Virus record (IMG/VR): IMGVR_UViG_3300005753_000012
Span: 1 to 36,666 of that record
From: a virus
Strand: one strand, 5' to 3'
DNA length: 36,666 nucleotides
Part shown: positions 1 to 6,582 of the stretch, in pieces
Position numbering within the stretch: the first letter of the stretch is position 1
Layout: each line of letters starts with the position of its first letter
Translations under genes and position numbers: made by a program
The notes under the pieces: model-generated
What the model was told of the DNA's origin: nothing
The model's input: the letters and a program-made list of their open reading frames with translations, nothing else
Database searches by the model: none

Positions 1-206
1 GCAGCATAAGCAGCAGCATCAGCAGCATAAGCACCAGCACCAGCAGCAGCACTAGCAGCAGCATAAGAAGCAGCACCAGCAGCAGCATAAACAGCAGCAT
101 AAGCAGCAGCAGCATAAGCATCATCAGCAGCAGTATAAGCATCAGCAGCAGCAGCAGCAGCACTAACAGCATCAGCAGCATCAGCATCAGCAGCAGCACC
201 AGCATC
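1..206. repeat. Degenerate GCN/GAT/TAT triplet repeat at contig edge
   Basis: On the plus strand this is an unbroken run of agc, atc, ata, acc and act triplets. It codes for the Ala/Asp/Tyr/Gly/Ser tail of the Ala-rich protein on the minus strand. The same triplets reappear at 36626-36666. The repeat explains why an assembler would open a circular genome here. Confidence 0.9.
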
Positions 207-641
207 TTTGAATTCTCGACTTTCAGTGTCTCCGCTCAATATGCCGCTTGCTATAATTCTGATTGATGGTTTTAGATATTCACTTGCATATTGAACGACC
301 CCATATTTTTCATCTACTAAAAGCCAGTTCCCAAAAATAGGCCAAACTTTAGATAAGTCTTTGCAATCAATTGCTGCTTGCATAAATTTTCTTGGCCAAG
401 TCTTAGAAAACTCAATCGTATTTCTTTCAAACAATGAATCTTCAAGATGTAATAATTGAAGCGGGATATTGTATTTATCACTTAGAAATTTATGTCTGTT
501 ATCTTCTCCAGGTGCTAAACATCCTATCGCACAACCTTTTCCTTCATCATTTTGATATATGCCCTGCAAATACAGGTCAGCTTCTTCATGTTGTGTGATT
601 AAGTCCATTACTTCTGTTTTTAATTCTTGATTAAATCTCAT
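1..641 (-). CDS. Ala-rich repeat phage protein, N-terminal 213 codons (runs off base 1)
   Basis: The start ATG at 641 overlaps the stop of the upstream gene (ATGA). The first ~140 residues form a globular domain with a GKGCAIGCLAPGED motif (two Cys about residues 37-41). After about residue 145 the protein is almost entirely Ala with interspersed Asp, Tyr, Gly and Ser, encoded by GCT/GAT/TAT triplets, up to base 1. The frame continues exactly at the right-hand end of the window (36666 back to 36564), where the protein ends in a short charged helix; the joined product would be about 247 residues. Phage proteins with a GC-x-VGC N-domain followed by an Ala/Tyr repeat and a final amphipathic helix are a recurring but functionally unknown family (recalled, not searched). 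The repeat copy number may be misassembled. Function unknown. Confidence 0.8.
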   Translation of the reverse strand, partial: MRFNQELKTEVMDLITQHEEADLYLQGIYQNDEGKGCAIGCLAPGEDNRHKFLSDKYNIPLQLLHLEDSLFERNTIEFSKTWPRKFMQAAIDCKDLSKVWPIFGNWLLVDEKYGVVQYASEYLKPSIRIIASGILSGDTESREFKDAGAAADADAADAVSAAAAAADAYTAADDAYAAAAYAAVYAAAGAASYAAASAAAGAGAYAADAAAYA

Positions 642-883
642 TGATCTCTCCAGTGTTTAACTAATGTTGCGTATTGTATTTCCATTATTGCTATCAGAAT
701 TGAAATATCACTTCGCTGATTTCTAGTAAGAGTCTGCAAATAATCATTGAGCTCTAACTTACATTTCCTTATCCGTCTAATAATTTCTTCCTGCTCATCT
801 GCTATAACTTTTATTCTGTCTATAATGTGCATTAATGGTGTAGAAGTTTTGCGATGCTTATCTAAATCGATAATGTTATTCAT
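638..883 (-). CDS. Small hypothetical protein, 81 aa
   Basis: Mostly helical, charged protein with no motif I recognise. The middle (about residues 25-55) is heptad-like (EQEEIIRRIRKCKLELNDYL) and may form a coiled coil. It starts on the stop region of the upstream 103-aa gene and its own stop overlaps the start of the Ala-rich gene, so the three are translationally coupled early-left genes. Function unknown. Confidence 0.75.
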   Translation of the reverse strand: MNNIIDLDKHRKTSTPLMHIIDRIKVIADEQEEIIRRIRKCKLELNDYLQTLTRNQRSDISILIAIMEIQYATLVKHWRDQ

Positions 884-1194
884 TACACTCTCAACAAATA
901 TTCTTCGATTTCATCACGAGTCATTTCTGACATTAGAAAAGCTTCCATCGTGACCACCCCTAATTCTGTAGCATCGCCATTTTCTAAAGCTTTTATAAAT
1001 CTCTCAGCTCGATTAGCTGAATAGAAATCAAAGAATTCATTAATTTCAGGATGTGATGGATCAGATAGAACCGGATTAGCTAAGTCAATGTAAAAAGCTT
1101 TTTGAGCATGGTTAACATTGTCTGCTGCAATCCGTTCTCTTTCTTCTTCTTCACGCTGAACATTTTTTGAGTAGTCATTAGCTAGATTTGTCAT
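883..1194 (-). CDS. First gene of leftward early operon, hypothetical 103 aa
   Basis: I chose the ATG at 1194 because it has an AAAGGAAA-type ribosome site just upstream; a longer frame reaches 1245 but would run into the putative operator. The product is acidic and helical, with a strongly charged stretch (REEEERERIAADN, about residues 15-27) and no recognisable domain. It is the promoter-proximal gene of the leftward operon, the position of early-left genes such as N or cIII in lambdoid phages, but no sequence feature supports either identity. Confidence 0.7.
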   Translation of the reverse strand: MTNLANDYSKNVQREEEERERIAADNVNHAQKAFYIDLANPVLSDPSHPEINEFFDFYSANRAERFIKALENGDATELGVVTMEAFLMSEMTRDEIEEYLLRV

Positions 1195-1230
1195 TTTTCT
1201 GTTTCCTTTATTTGTTAATCTTGGTACAAG

Positions 1231-1442
1231 TGTACACGCTAACAAGAATAAAGCAAGTACAGTTATACTATTAATTTAAATAGATTAATGCACGCTAAGT
1301 GAGTATTAATAATTAAAATGTCAAAGGATAAGCTTAGAAATAAAAAATATTAGCTTTATCCTTTTGACTTCTATATATGACCACAATAACCACAAAGAAT
1401 AATATCTGTATTTTGTACTTGCTTATTAAGTATGCGTGTACT
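1231..1442. promoter_or_regulatory. Divergent early control region with mirrored ~30-bp operator-like elements
   Basis: Two ~30-bp elements face each other: bases 1231-1261, read on the minus strand, begin TGTACTTGCTTTATT and end GCGTGTACA; bases 1414-1442 on the plus strand begin TGTACTTGCTTATT and end GCGTGTACT. Each has inverted TGTAC/GTACA ends. A third CACGCTAA half-site lies at about 1290. One element sits upstream of each divergent early operon, as expected for operators of the HTH protein encoded at 1455. I could not assign convincing -35/-10 hexamers, so the promoters themselves are inferred. Confidence 0.6.
1321..1367. other. Imperfect hairpin in the divergent intergenic region
   Basis: TCAAAGGATAAGCT at 1321-1334 faces AGCTTTATCCTTTTGA at 1352-1367, forming a bulged stem around an A-rich loop. 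It lies between the two operator-like elements. There is no clear T-tract, so it is not a standard terminator; it could be part of a leader RNA or a protein-binding inverted repeat. Confidence 0.4.
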
Positions 1443-1454
1443 AGACTGTATTTT

Positions 1455-1637
1455 ATGAGCATAAAAATTGAAGCAATAAATATTATATTATCTAATAAAG
1501 GTCAATGGTTAGATATTGAGAGAGAGGCTGGCATTAGTAAATGGTGGTTACAGAAAATGGCATATAGACCGCCAACTAACCCTCAACTTGATTTACTAGA
1601 AAAAATAATCAAGTGGGAAAAAGATAAGGCTTTATAA
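1455..1637 (+). CDS. Cro-like HTH DNA-binding protein, 60 aa
   Basis: First gene of the rightward early operon. From the ATG at 1455 the product is a 60-residue protein with a predicted helix-turn-helix around WLDIEREAGISKWWLQKM (about residues 16-33) followed by a short helical tail, typical in size for Cro-type phage repressors. Longer in-frame starts exist (1377) but add a poor leader that crosses the operator-like repeats. It directly follows the mirrored operator elements and is followed by an intrinsic terminator, matching the cro-tR1 arrangement of lambdoid phages. No CI-type partner is divergent to it. HTH call from sequence; Cro role inferred from position. Confidence 0.65.
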   Translation: MSIKIEAINIILSNKGQWLDIEREAGISKWWLQKMAYRPPTNPQLDLLEKIIKWEKDKAL

Positions 1638-1650
1638 ATTCCGTGTACTT

Positions 1651-1680
1651 GGCCCACACCTTAACAAATGGGCCTTTTTT
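1651..1680 (+). terminator. Intrinsic terminator after the cro-like gene
   Basis: GGCCCA (1651-1656) pairs with TGGGCC (1669-1674) around a 12-nt loop and is followed by six T residues. Its position between the first and second gene of the early-right operon parallels tR1 of lambda, implying that downstream genes depend on read-through or antitermination. Confidence 0.8.
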
Positions 1681-1754
1681 AGAGAGCATTAGTCTGGTGT
1701 TTGCCTGGTTTTTTGATTAGTGCTTTCTAAAAAATTATAGCTTTTGGCTGGAAT

Positions 1755-1928
1755 ATGAAAACTATTGAAGAGCAAATCAAAGAGCAAGAATCAAAACGGG
1801 CAATGGCTAAAAGTGGTTATGAATTTGGTCTGGCTCACAAAGAAATCTCAAGGCTAACAAAACTAAAAAAAGATGAAGAAATTGAATTATTAAAGGGGCT
1901 TTATAAAATGGAGAAGAAAGCACAATGA
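1755..1928 (+). CDS. Small hypothetical protein, 57 aa
   Basis: ATG at 1755, TGA at 1926-1928. Lys/Glu-rich helical protein (ends KMEKKAQ). Its stop overlaps the next start (ATGA at 1925), giving a coupled chain of small genes leading to the replication initiator. No recognised domain. Confidence 0.6.
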   Translation: MKTIEEQIKEQESKRAMAKSGYEFGLAHKEISRLTKLKKDEEIELLKGLYKMEKKAQ

Positions 1929-2092
1929 AAAATTACGAACTTGAAGTGTACACAGAAGATAATCTTATTTGTCTTTATCAAGTCAGAACTCAAGGAATGA
2001 TCGGTGAGGATTCAAAAATTTATATTAATAAGTCTCAAATAGATTTCTTGATTGTCTCTTTAAAAAAATTACAAAATCAGGAATCAAAATGA
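1925..2092 (+). CDS. Small hypothetical protein, 55 aa
   Basis: Starts on the previous stop (ATGA) and ends by overlapping the start of the replication gene (ATGA at 2089), so it is held in place by coupling on both sides. The sequence looks like a small alpha/beta fold with a beta-like N-terminus (YELEVYTEDNLICLYQV) and a helical C-terminus. Function unknown. Confidence 0.6.
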   Translation: MKNYELEVYTEDNLICLYQVRTQGMIGEDSKIYINKSQIDFLIVSLKKLQNQESK

Positions 2093-2922
2093 AGTGGTTT
2101 AGACATTTATCCAATAGTCGAAATCATCCCAAAATAGCAAAACTTAGAATGAAATATGGTGCTGATGGCTACGCAATATATTGGTATTGCTTAGAGTGTG
2201 TTGCTGAAAAATTAGGCGAGAACTGTAGCAATGAAATCAATTTTACACTTACACATGATTCCGAACTTATTGGATTTGAGTTGAAAGTTGACACACTTAG
2301 AGTTGAAGAGATTATGAACTATATGGTGTCAATAAATCTATTTGAATCAAATGAAAGTAATATATCATGCATAAAGATAGCAAAATATTTAGACAAAAAA
2401 ACTACTAGAAACAAAAACATACATGAAATTATTGATGCAAGAGTAAAGCTAAAAAGTGTCGGGGACAGTCGTGGACAGTCACGGAACAGTCACGGAACAG
2501 TCACGGAACAGTCACGGAACAACTGGGGACTTCCGGGGCTAGATAAGATTAGATTAGATGAGATTAGAGAAGAGAAAGAGGGCCTTCCTAAAAAAAATTT
2601 ATTAGGTAGAGCAGCATCGACAACCATTCAGACTTTATACAACGACACATGTATTAAATTGCCAAAATGTAAAGTTATGAACGAATTAAGGATCAAGGCT
2701 ATTGCTAAAATCTGGAAGTTAGACAATGAATATCAAGATTTTGATTTCTGGAAAACATTTTTTAAGAAAGTAAATTGTTGCGATTTTCTTAATGGTGAAA
2801 ATGATAGAGGTTGGAAAGCTGATTTTGATTTCTGCACAAAAGAAAAAAACTTCATAAAAATACTTGAAGGATCATATGCACATAAAAATCAACAAGTAGA
2901 GGTTGATGAATATGAGCATTAA
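2089..2922 (+). CDS. Replication initiator-like protein with DUF4373-type N-terminus
   Basis: The 277-residue protein begins MKWFRHLSNSRNHPKIAKL and continues KYGADGYAIYWYCLE, the hallmark of the Lin1244/Lin1753 (DUF4373) winged-helix N-domain found in phage replication initiators. The N-domain covers about residues 1-110. A low-complexity linker at about 118-150 (Ser/Arg/Asn/Gly) is encoded by 11-bp iterons. A helical C-domain (about 170-270) has Trp/Phe-rich motifs like those of DnaD/O-type proteins. The next gene is a DnaB-like helicase, so this is the O-like partner of an O-P/helicase pair. It should bind the iterons inside its own gene and load the helicase. Family from sequence; role inferred from context. 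Confidence 0.8.
   Translation: MKWFRHLSNSRNHPKIAKLRMKYGADGYAIYWYCLECVAEKLGENCSNEINFTLTHDSELIGFELKVDTLRVEEIMNYMVSINLFESNESNISCIKIAKYLDKKTTRNKNIHEIIDARVKLKSVGDSRGQSRNSHGTVTEQSRNNWGLPGLDKIRLDEIREEKEGLPKKNLLGRAASTTIQTLYNDTCIKLPKCKVMNELRIKAIAKIWKLDNEYQDFDFWKTFFKKVNCCDFLNGENDRGWKADFDFCTKEKNFIKILEGSYAHKNQQVEVDEYEH
2465..2521 (+). repeat. Iterons of probable replication origin inside the initiator gene
   Basis: The unit ACAGTCACGGA occurs at 2475, 2486, 2497 and 2508, preceded by a 10-bp variant at 2465 and followed by a partial unit at 2519. The 11-bp period is not a multiple of three, so successive units encode different residues (QSRN, SHGT, VTEQ, SRNN): conservation is at the DNA level. Directly downstream (about 2542-2580) is a strongly purine-biased run of AGATTAGA-like sequence. 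The arrangement copies lambda ori, where iterons in O are flanked by a purine/pyrimidine-biased unwinding element. Confidence 0.8.
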
Positions 2923-3901
2923 ATTGTCACAGCATGAAACATCAGATAAAAACTACGTTCCATCGCAAGCAATGCAAGCAAGAATTAATCGTCTGTACAT
3001 CAACCAAGACGCAATCGATGAATTTGAAGCAAGTGAAGACGCTGCAAGCATAAAGTCTGCATTGTCGTTTCAAGATGAGCTCATAAACCGAATATTAGGT
3101 GATGAAGAATTGCAGGGTGCAAAACTTCCTTGGGTTAAGACTCATGACAAAATTAGATTTAGGAAAAAAGAGCTCTCACTTTGGTCGGGATATAACGGTC
3201 ATAAAAAATCAATGATGCTTGGTCAAGTAGCACTAGATTTAATTTGTCAGGGCGAAAAGGTTTGCATTGCAAGCATGGAATTATCACCAGCTCAGACATT
3301 GCAGCGAATGTGTGTGCAGGCAATAGGTAATCAAAGGCCAGGCGTTGAGTGGATTTTAAAGTTCTTGAATTTTCTTGAGGGAAAGTTATTTATTTACGAT
3401 CAGCAGAACTCAGTCGCAAAAGATCGTATTTTGAAAATGGCAAGATACGCTTGTGTAAAACTAAAGTGCAATCATGCGATGATTGACTCAATGATGAAAT
3501 GTGGAATTAAGCCAGATGACTACGGGACGCAAAAACAATTCATCAATGATTTATGCTCAATTGCTAAAGACACAGATTCACATGTTCATCTTGTTGTTCA
3601 CATGCGCAAACCACCGGAAAAACATAATCACATTCCGAATCGATATGACATTGCTGGCGGTTCAGATATCTCAAACCAGGCTGATAATATTTTTATTTGC
3701 TGGTCAGACATTCAAAAAAATCATGAGCGGAATAAGCCTGAGCAATATCGAGACCAAGAAATTATGGAAAGGGTTTGTCAAAAGTTGGTAGTTGAAAAGC
3801 AAAGGAACGGAGAATTTGAGGGAAGGTTAACTTTAGAATTTGATACTCGATCACTGCAAATGTTTAATGGCGCAACGAAGAAATATTATGAGCAATTCTA
3901 A
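2912..3901 (+). CDS. DnaB-like replicative helicase / RecA-fold ATPase
   Basis: From the ATG at 2912 (AGAGG ten bases upstream) the protein is 329 residues. The P-loop reads GYNGHKKS (residues 93-100); the usual GKS is KKS, so the last Gly is replaced by Lys. A glutamate follows in SMELS (about 123), Walker B is HAMIDS (188-193), a VVHMRKP motif (about 228-234) matches the helicase sensor region, and RYDIAGGSDISNQADN (244-259) is the typical loop of phage DnaB/T7 gp4-type helicases. It lacks a primase domain. It should unwind DNA at the fork after loading by the preceding initiator, whose coding region it overlaps by 11 bases. Confidence 0.82.
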   Translation: MSIKLSQHETSDKNYVPSQAMQARINRLYINQDAIDEFEASEDAASIKSALSFQDELINRILGDEELQGAKLPWVKTHDKIRFRKKELSLWSGYNGHKKSMMLGQVALDLICQGEKVCIASMELSPAQTLQRMCVQAIGNQRPGVEWILKFLNFLEGKLFIYDQQNSVAKDRILKMARYACVKLKCNHAMIDSMMKCGIKPDDYGTQKQFINDLCSIAKDTDSHVHLVVHMRKPPEKHNHIPNRYDIAGGSDISNQADNIFICWSDIQKNHERNKPEQYRDQEIMERVCQKLVVEKQRNGEFEGRLTLEFDTRSLQMFNGATKKYYEQF

Positions 3902-4046
3902 ATCTCAAAATAGAAAAGATTTTCCATTGTGCGCAATAATTATTGATCAGTGTAGAAAAGCTTTTGGAAATGTAAAAGTACAGTTCATTAGTGAGAAAGG
4001 AAAAAGCTTAGGTACTGAAATAAAATTCAAGAACTGGAAAAAATGA
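3888..4046 (+). CDS. Small hypothetical protein, 52 aa
   Basis: ATG at 3888 overlaps the last codons of the helicase gene, and the stop overlaps the next start at 4043. Basic small protein (MSNSKSQNRKDF... KFKNWKK), no recognised motif. Position in the tightly packed nin-like region suggests a DNA metabolism accessory role, but that is only inference. Confidence 0.55.
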   Translation: MSNSKSQNRKDFPLCAIIIDQCRKAFGNVKVQFISEKGKSLGTEIKFKNWKK

Positions 4047-4249
4047 AATATTACACAGTAGGCAAGAAGCTTTATTACCAGTTTATGAATAAACATAAAT
4101 TTGTGATTGAAGTGGATACAGAAGATGAAGCTAAAGAATTGTGTGACAGGAAGAATGCAGAAGTTGAAAGACAAAAAGAAATAGTTAGAAATCAATCGAA
4201 GAAAAAAATAAATAAATGGAAAACCACAGTGATCTATAATCATGATTAA
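4043..4249 (+). CDS. Small hypothetical protein, 68 aa
   Basis: Very basic protein: a beta-like N-terminus (KYYTVGKKLYYQFMNKHKF) followed by a long charged helix (about residues 27-58) with a Lys cluster. It overlaps both the preceding and the following gene by a few bases. Nothing identifies its role. Confidence 0.6.
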   Translation: MKYYTVGKKLYYQFMNKHKFVIEVDTEDEAKELCDRKNAEVERQKEIVRNQSKKKINKWKTTVIYNHD

Positions 4250-4694
4250 GAAAACTGAAATCATTTGCACTGATGAGCAAAGAGAAAACTTTGTATCTCG
4301 CTTTATGTTGTATCAGTTATCAGATGGTCCAATTTCTATTAACTACAAAAAATATCTTAACTCAAGAACAGAAGCTCAGAATGCAACTTACTGGATGTGG
4401 CTAGATGAAATCAGAGATCATCTACTTGAAAGATTAGGAGAGGCTCATACAACTTATGATATTCACGAACACATGTGTGAATTATTCTTGCCGACAAAAG
4501 TAATAACCATAGCTAGAAAAATTACAACAAGAAGAACATCAACATCAAGTTTAAAAGTAAAACAGTTTAAAGAATACTTAGATAAAATTAATTACTACTG
4601 TTCAGAGCATTTAGAATTATTTGTTTCACTACCAGAGGAATACAAAAATGAATACAAAAATGAATATAGAGAAAATAGCAGAAATTGCACATGA
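4242..4694 (+). CDS. ninB: NinB-like recombination protein
   Basis: The 150-residue protein has the NinB/Orf signature: SRTEAQNATYWMWL (about residues 44-57), LFLPTKV (about 81-87), a basic RRTSTSSL stretch, and a C-terminal helix ending near LPEEY. Lambda NinB (Orf) binds SSB-coated single-stranded DNA and acts as a recombination mediator; here the phage carries its own SSB and annealing protein in the leftward operon, which would be its partners. It lies in the expected nin position between replication genes and the Q-like gene. The last residues are Asn/Glu/Tyr-repetitive because they overlap the start of the next gene. Confidence 0.85.
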   Translation: MIKKTEIICTDEQRENFVSRFMLYQLSDGPISINYKKYLNSRTEAQNATYWMWLDEIRDHLLERLGEAHTTYDIHEHMCELFLPTKVITIARKITTRRTSTSSLKVKQFKEYLDKINYYCSEHLELFVSLPEEYKNEYKNEYRENSRNCT

Positions 4695-5001
4695 AATTAA
4701 TAGAGCTTATTGTAAGTCAATAGGTGACTTAAGCCAAGTAAATTGGAATGAGGCATCAGATCATCAAAAGTTAAGCGCAATAATGGGAGTTAAATTTCAT
4801 CAATCTAGTAATGATGCTTTACCAAATAATAGCCATAATAGCTGGATGAAAGAAAAAGAAGATGCTGGATGGGTTTATGGTGAAGAGAAAAATGAAGAAC
4901 TAAAAACGCATCCTTGCATGGTTCCTTACGAAGATTTACCGCAAAAACAGCAAAGCAAAGATTATATTTTTGCAGCAGTAGTTAATCAGCTTAGCAAATA
5001 A
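4648..5001 (+). CDS. RyR-domain phage protein, 117 aa
   Basis: The sequence follows the ryanodine-receptor (RyR) domain pattern seen in many phage proteins: IAEIAHEINRAYC near the N-terminus, then a Trp and an SAIMGVKFH segment, a SHNSWMKEKEDAGWVYGEEK core, and HPCMVPYEDLP ... KDYIFAAVV at the end. The chosen ATG (4648) has AGAGGA eight bases upstream; a second ATG lies at 4660. RyR domains in phage have no settled function (ligand or nucleotide binding has been suggested). It overlaps ninB by 47 bases. Confidence 0.82.
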   Translation: MNTKMNIEKIAEIAHEINRAYCKSIGDLSQVNWNEASDHQKLSAIMGVKFHQSSNDALPNNSHNSWMKEKEDAGWVYGEEKNEELKTHPCMVPYEDLPQKQQSKDYIFAAVVNQLSK

Positions 5002-5115
5002 TTAATCTTAAGGATCATTTGAAGTTACAGATTTAACATTCAATAAACTTTCAAGCATTATTCAAGCATTAAAGGTTAAAGCGAAATTGTGTAATCGCTG
5101 AAAAGATTTTTGACT

Positions 5116-5445
5116 ATGGCAAGACAGGAAAACCAATTGAATTTAGTTAAACAACCAAGAGCCAGATTAAAAAAATGGTTAGCAGCAGCTAAAAGTCAAG
5201 AGTGCACAATGAGAACGGTAGTTTGTAATCATGATCTTGATACAACTGTTGCAGCACATCTGCATAGTTGCGGAGGAATGGGAATGAAAAATCATGATTA
5301 TGAAATAGCGTTTATGTGTAGCGACTGTCATACATATTATGATCAGTATAAAGGTGAATCAAGAATATCATTAGAGCAAGATGCTGAAAGAGCAAAAAAG
5401 AGAACGATGTATATTATTTATCAAATGGGGTTAATGAAACCATGA
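5116..5445 (+). CDS. DUF1364 / YbcO-like metal-binding nuclease
   Basis: 109 residues from the ATG at 5116. Conserved pattern of the DUF1364 family of lambdoid nin regions: LKKWLAAAKSQEC (Cys30), VCNHD (Cys37), TTVAAHLHS (His49/51), GGMGMKNHDYEIAFMC (Cys68) and SDCH (Cys71, His72). The Cys/His arrangement implies a Zn-binding, HNH-like treble-clef fold, and the E. coli YbcO protein is regarded as a nuclease. A junction- or branch-processing role together with NinB is likely but inferred. About 115 bp upstream of this gene carry no gene and no clear signal. Confidence 0.8.
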   Translation: MARQENQLNLVKQPRARLKKWLAAAKSQECTMRTVVCNHDLDTTVAAHLHSCGGMGMKNHDYEIAFMCSDCHTYYDQYKGESRISLEQDAERAKKRTMYIIYQMGLMKP

Positions 5446-5894
5446 TGATCTCAACTACAAATTTAAGAATTCGCTGTCAAGTTTTGGAGGCAATTTCTAT
5501 TAGTGGGGAGATAGATTCGTATGAAGTTCATGATCTTCTATCTAATTTAGATATTGAGCAAGTAAGAAGCGCAATATACAGATTGCTAGATACAGATAGA
5601 ATATACAAAGTAAAAAAAAGAAAATCATCAAAATCAAATACAACAGTTTGGGTTTACGCATTAAATAATAATTTAGTTGTAGAGAAAAAAGATAAACGAA
5701 AGAAATTAGGCAGAAAAAATTACAAGGAAGAACTTAGAGGAACAAAGAAAGATGGCTTTATTTCAGTTATCTATTTTCGCGATAGGAAAATCAGGTTATT
5801 AACAAGGTTATTACTGAAAGTAGAGAATACAGATACAGATTTAGTACATGGAATTATATCTGACTATAAAATTGAAAGTAATGTGATTAAATGA
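5442..5894 (+). CDS. Hypothetical winged-helix-like protein, 150 aa
   Basis: Residues about 8-65 (RCQVLEAISISGEIDSYEV ... VRSAIYRLLDTDRIYKVKK) look like a winged helix: three helices then a two-stranded wing. A Lys-rich linker follows (about 80-105) and a small helical C-domain. It is coupled to the preceding nuclease gene by a 4-base overlap and to the next gene at its 3' end. DNA binding is likely; target unknown. Confidence 0.6.
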   Translation: MMISTTNLRIRCQVLEAISISGEIDSYEVHDLLSNLDIEQVRSAIYRLLDTDRIYKVKKRKSSKSNTTVWVYALNNNLVVEKKDKRKKLGRKNYKEELRGTKKDGFISVIYFRDRKIRLLTRLLLKVENTDTDLVHGIISDYKIESNVIK

Positions 5895-6055
5895 AAAAAT
5901 ATAGCGTTGAGGAAATCATTGACTTATATCGTGATTACACAAAAGAAGCTTACCGTTTAATTTTTAGCAAAGATGCCCCAACGCCGTCATCATATGATTT
6001 TATTATACATCTGAAAAAACTAAAGGAGCAACAATGCGACAAGCAGCAAAAATAG
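5891..6055 (+). CDS. Small hypothetical protein, 54 aa
   Basis: ATG at 5891 overlaps the previous stop (ATGA) and the gene ends inside the next one (TAG at 6053-6055). Residues 1-45 are plausible for a folded helical protein (VEEIIDLYRDYTKEAYRLIF); the end (KEQQCDKQQK) is constrained by the overlapping ribosome site AAGGAG of the nuclease gene. Function unknown. Confidence 0.55.
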   Translation: MKKYSVEEIIDLYRDYTKEAYRLIFSKDAPTPSSYDFIIHLKKLKEQQCDKQQK

Positions 6056-6315
6056 ATTCGAACCAACCTGAAATTGTTGACTCATTTAAAGCCCATGGAG
6101 CATCAGTAAAGTACACGCCTGTTGGCGATGGTTTCCCTGATCTTGTTGTTGGATACAATAAACGGAATTATTTAATTGAAGTGAAAAGTGAGAAAGGAAA
6201 GCTCAGGAAAGAGCAAATTAAATTCTTTGGTGATTGGAACGGTCAAGCAGATGTGATTAGAACGCAGGAAGATGTAGATAAATTTATGAAACGAATCAGA
6301 GAGTCGGGATTATGA
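6034..6315 (+). CDS. VRR-NUC / PD-(D/E)XK nuclease-like protein, 93 aa
   Basis: A compact nuclease fold is visible: Glu13 in the first helix, GDGFPDLVVG (Asp36), then LIEVKSEKGKL (Glu49, Lys51), giving the E...PD...ExK pattern of the VRR-NUC/PD-(D/E)XK superfamily. Small phage versions act on branched DNA such as Holliday junctions. Good ribosome site (AAGGAG). In the nin region it could replace RusA or NinG functions; that is inference from position. Confidence 0.8.
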   Translation: MRQAAKIDSNQPEIVDSFKAHGASVKYTPVGDGFPDLVVGYNKRNYLIEVKSEKGKLRKEQIKFFGDWNGQADVIRTQEDVDKFMKRIRESGL

Positions 6316-6389
6316 TTGAAACATTAATTAGTTGTGTTGCTTTAATTGCTGCTTTAATTGCCGTAATATTTGCAATCAGAAATATTTAA
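6312..6389 (+). CDS. Tiny membrane protein, 25 aa
   Basis: ATG at 6312 overlaps the stop of the nuclease gene. The product is essentially one hydrophobic helix (LISCVALIAALIAVIFAI). It is coupled to another single-span protein just downstream. Possibly a membrane-acting small phage peptide; function unknown. Confidence 0.5.
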   Translation: MIETLISCVALIAALIAVIFAIRNI

Positions 6390-6532
6390 TGAAACGCAAA
6401 ACTAAAAAGATGCTAAAGAGCATAAAGATAATAATAGTCTCAATGATAATATACTGCATAGCTTTTGTATTTACAGTTAACTATGCAGATAAGCATAAAA
6501 TAAAATTTAAGAATGAAAAAGTTTGCAATTAA
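6389..6532 (+). CDS. Small membrane protein, 47 aa
   Basis: Start overlaps the previous stop (TAATG). A Lys-rich N-terminus is followed by a hydrophobic span (IKIIIVSMIIYCIAFVFTV, about residues 12-30) and a basic tail. A single-pass inner-membrane protein, N-in C-out or the reverse, of unknown role. Confidence 0.55.
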   Translation: MKRKTKKMLKSIKIIIVSMIIYCIAFVFTVNYADKHKIKFKNEKVCN

Positions 6533-6582
6533 CTTATGGATGTATGCGATTGATTATTAATAATCACAATATTGGAAATGTT

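Noticed and set aside
1-206. CRISPR array or microsatellite
   Set aside because: No unit with constant repeat and distinct spacers; triplets are in frame with an open gene and encode an Ala-rich tail.
1364-1392. Early-right promoter with TTGACT as -35
   Set aside because: No acceptable -10 at 16-18 bp; kept only as an unassigned control region.
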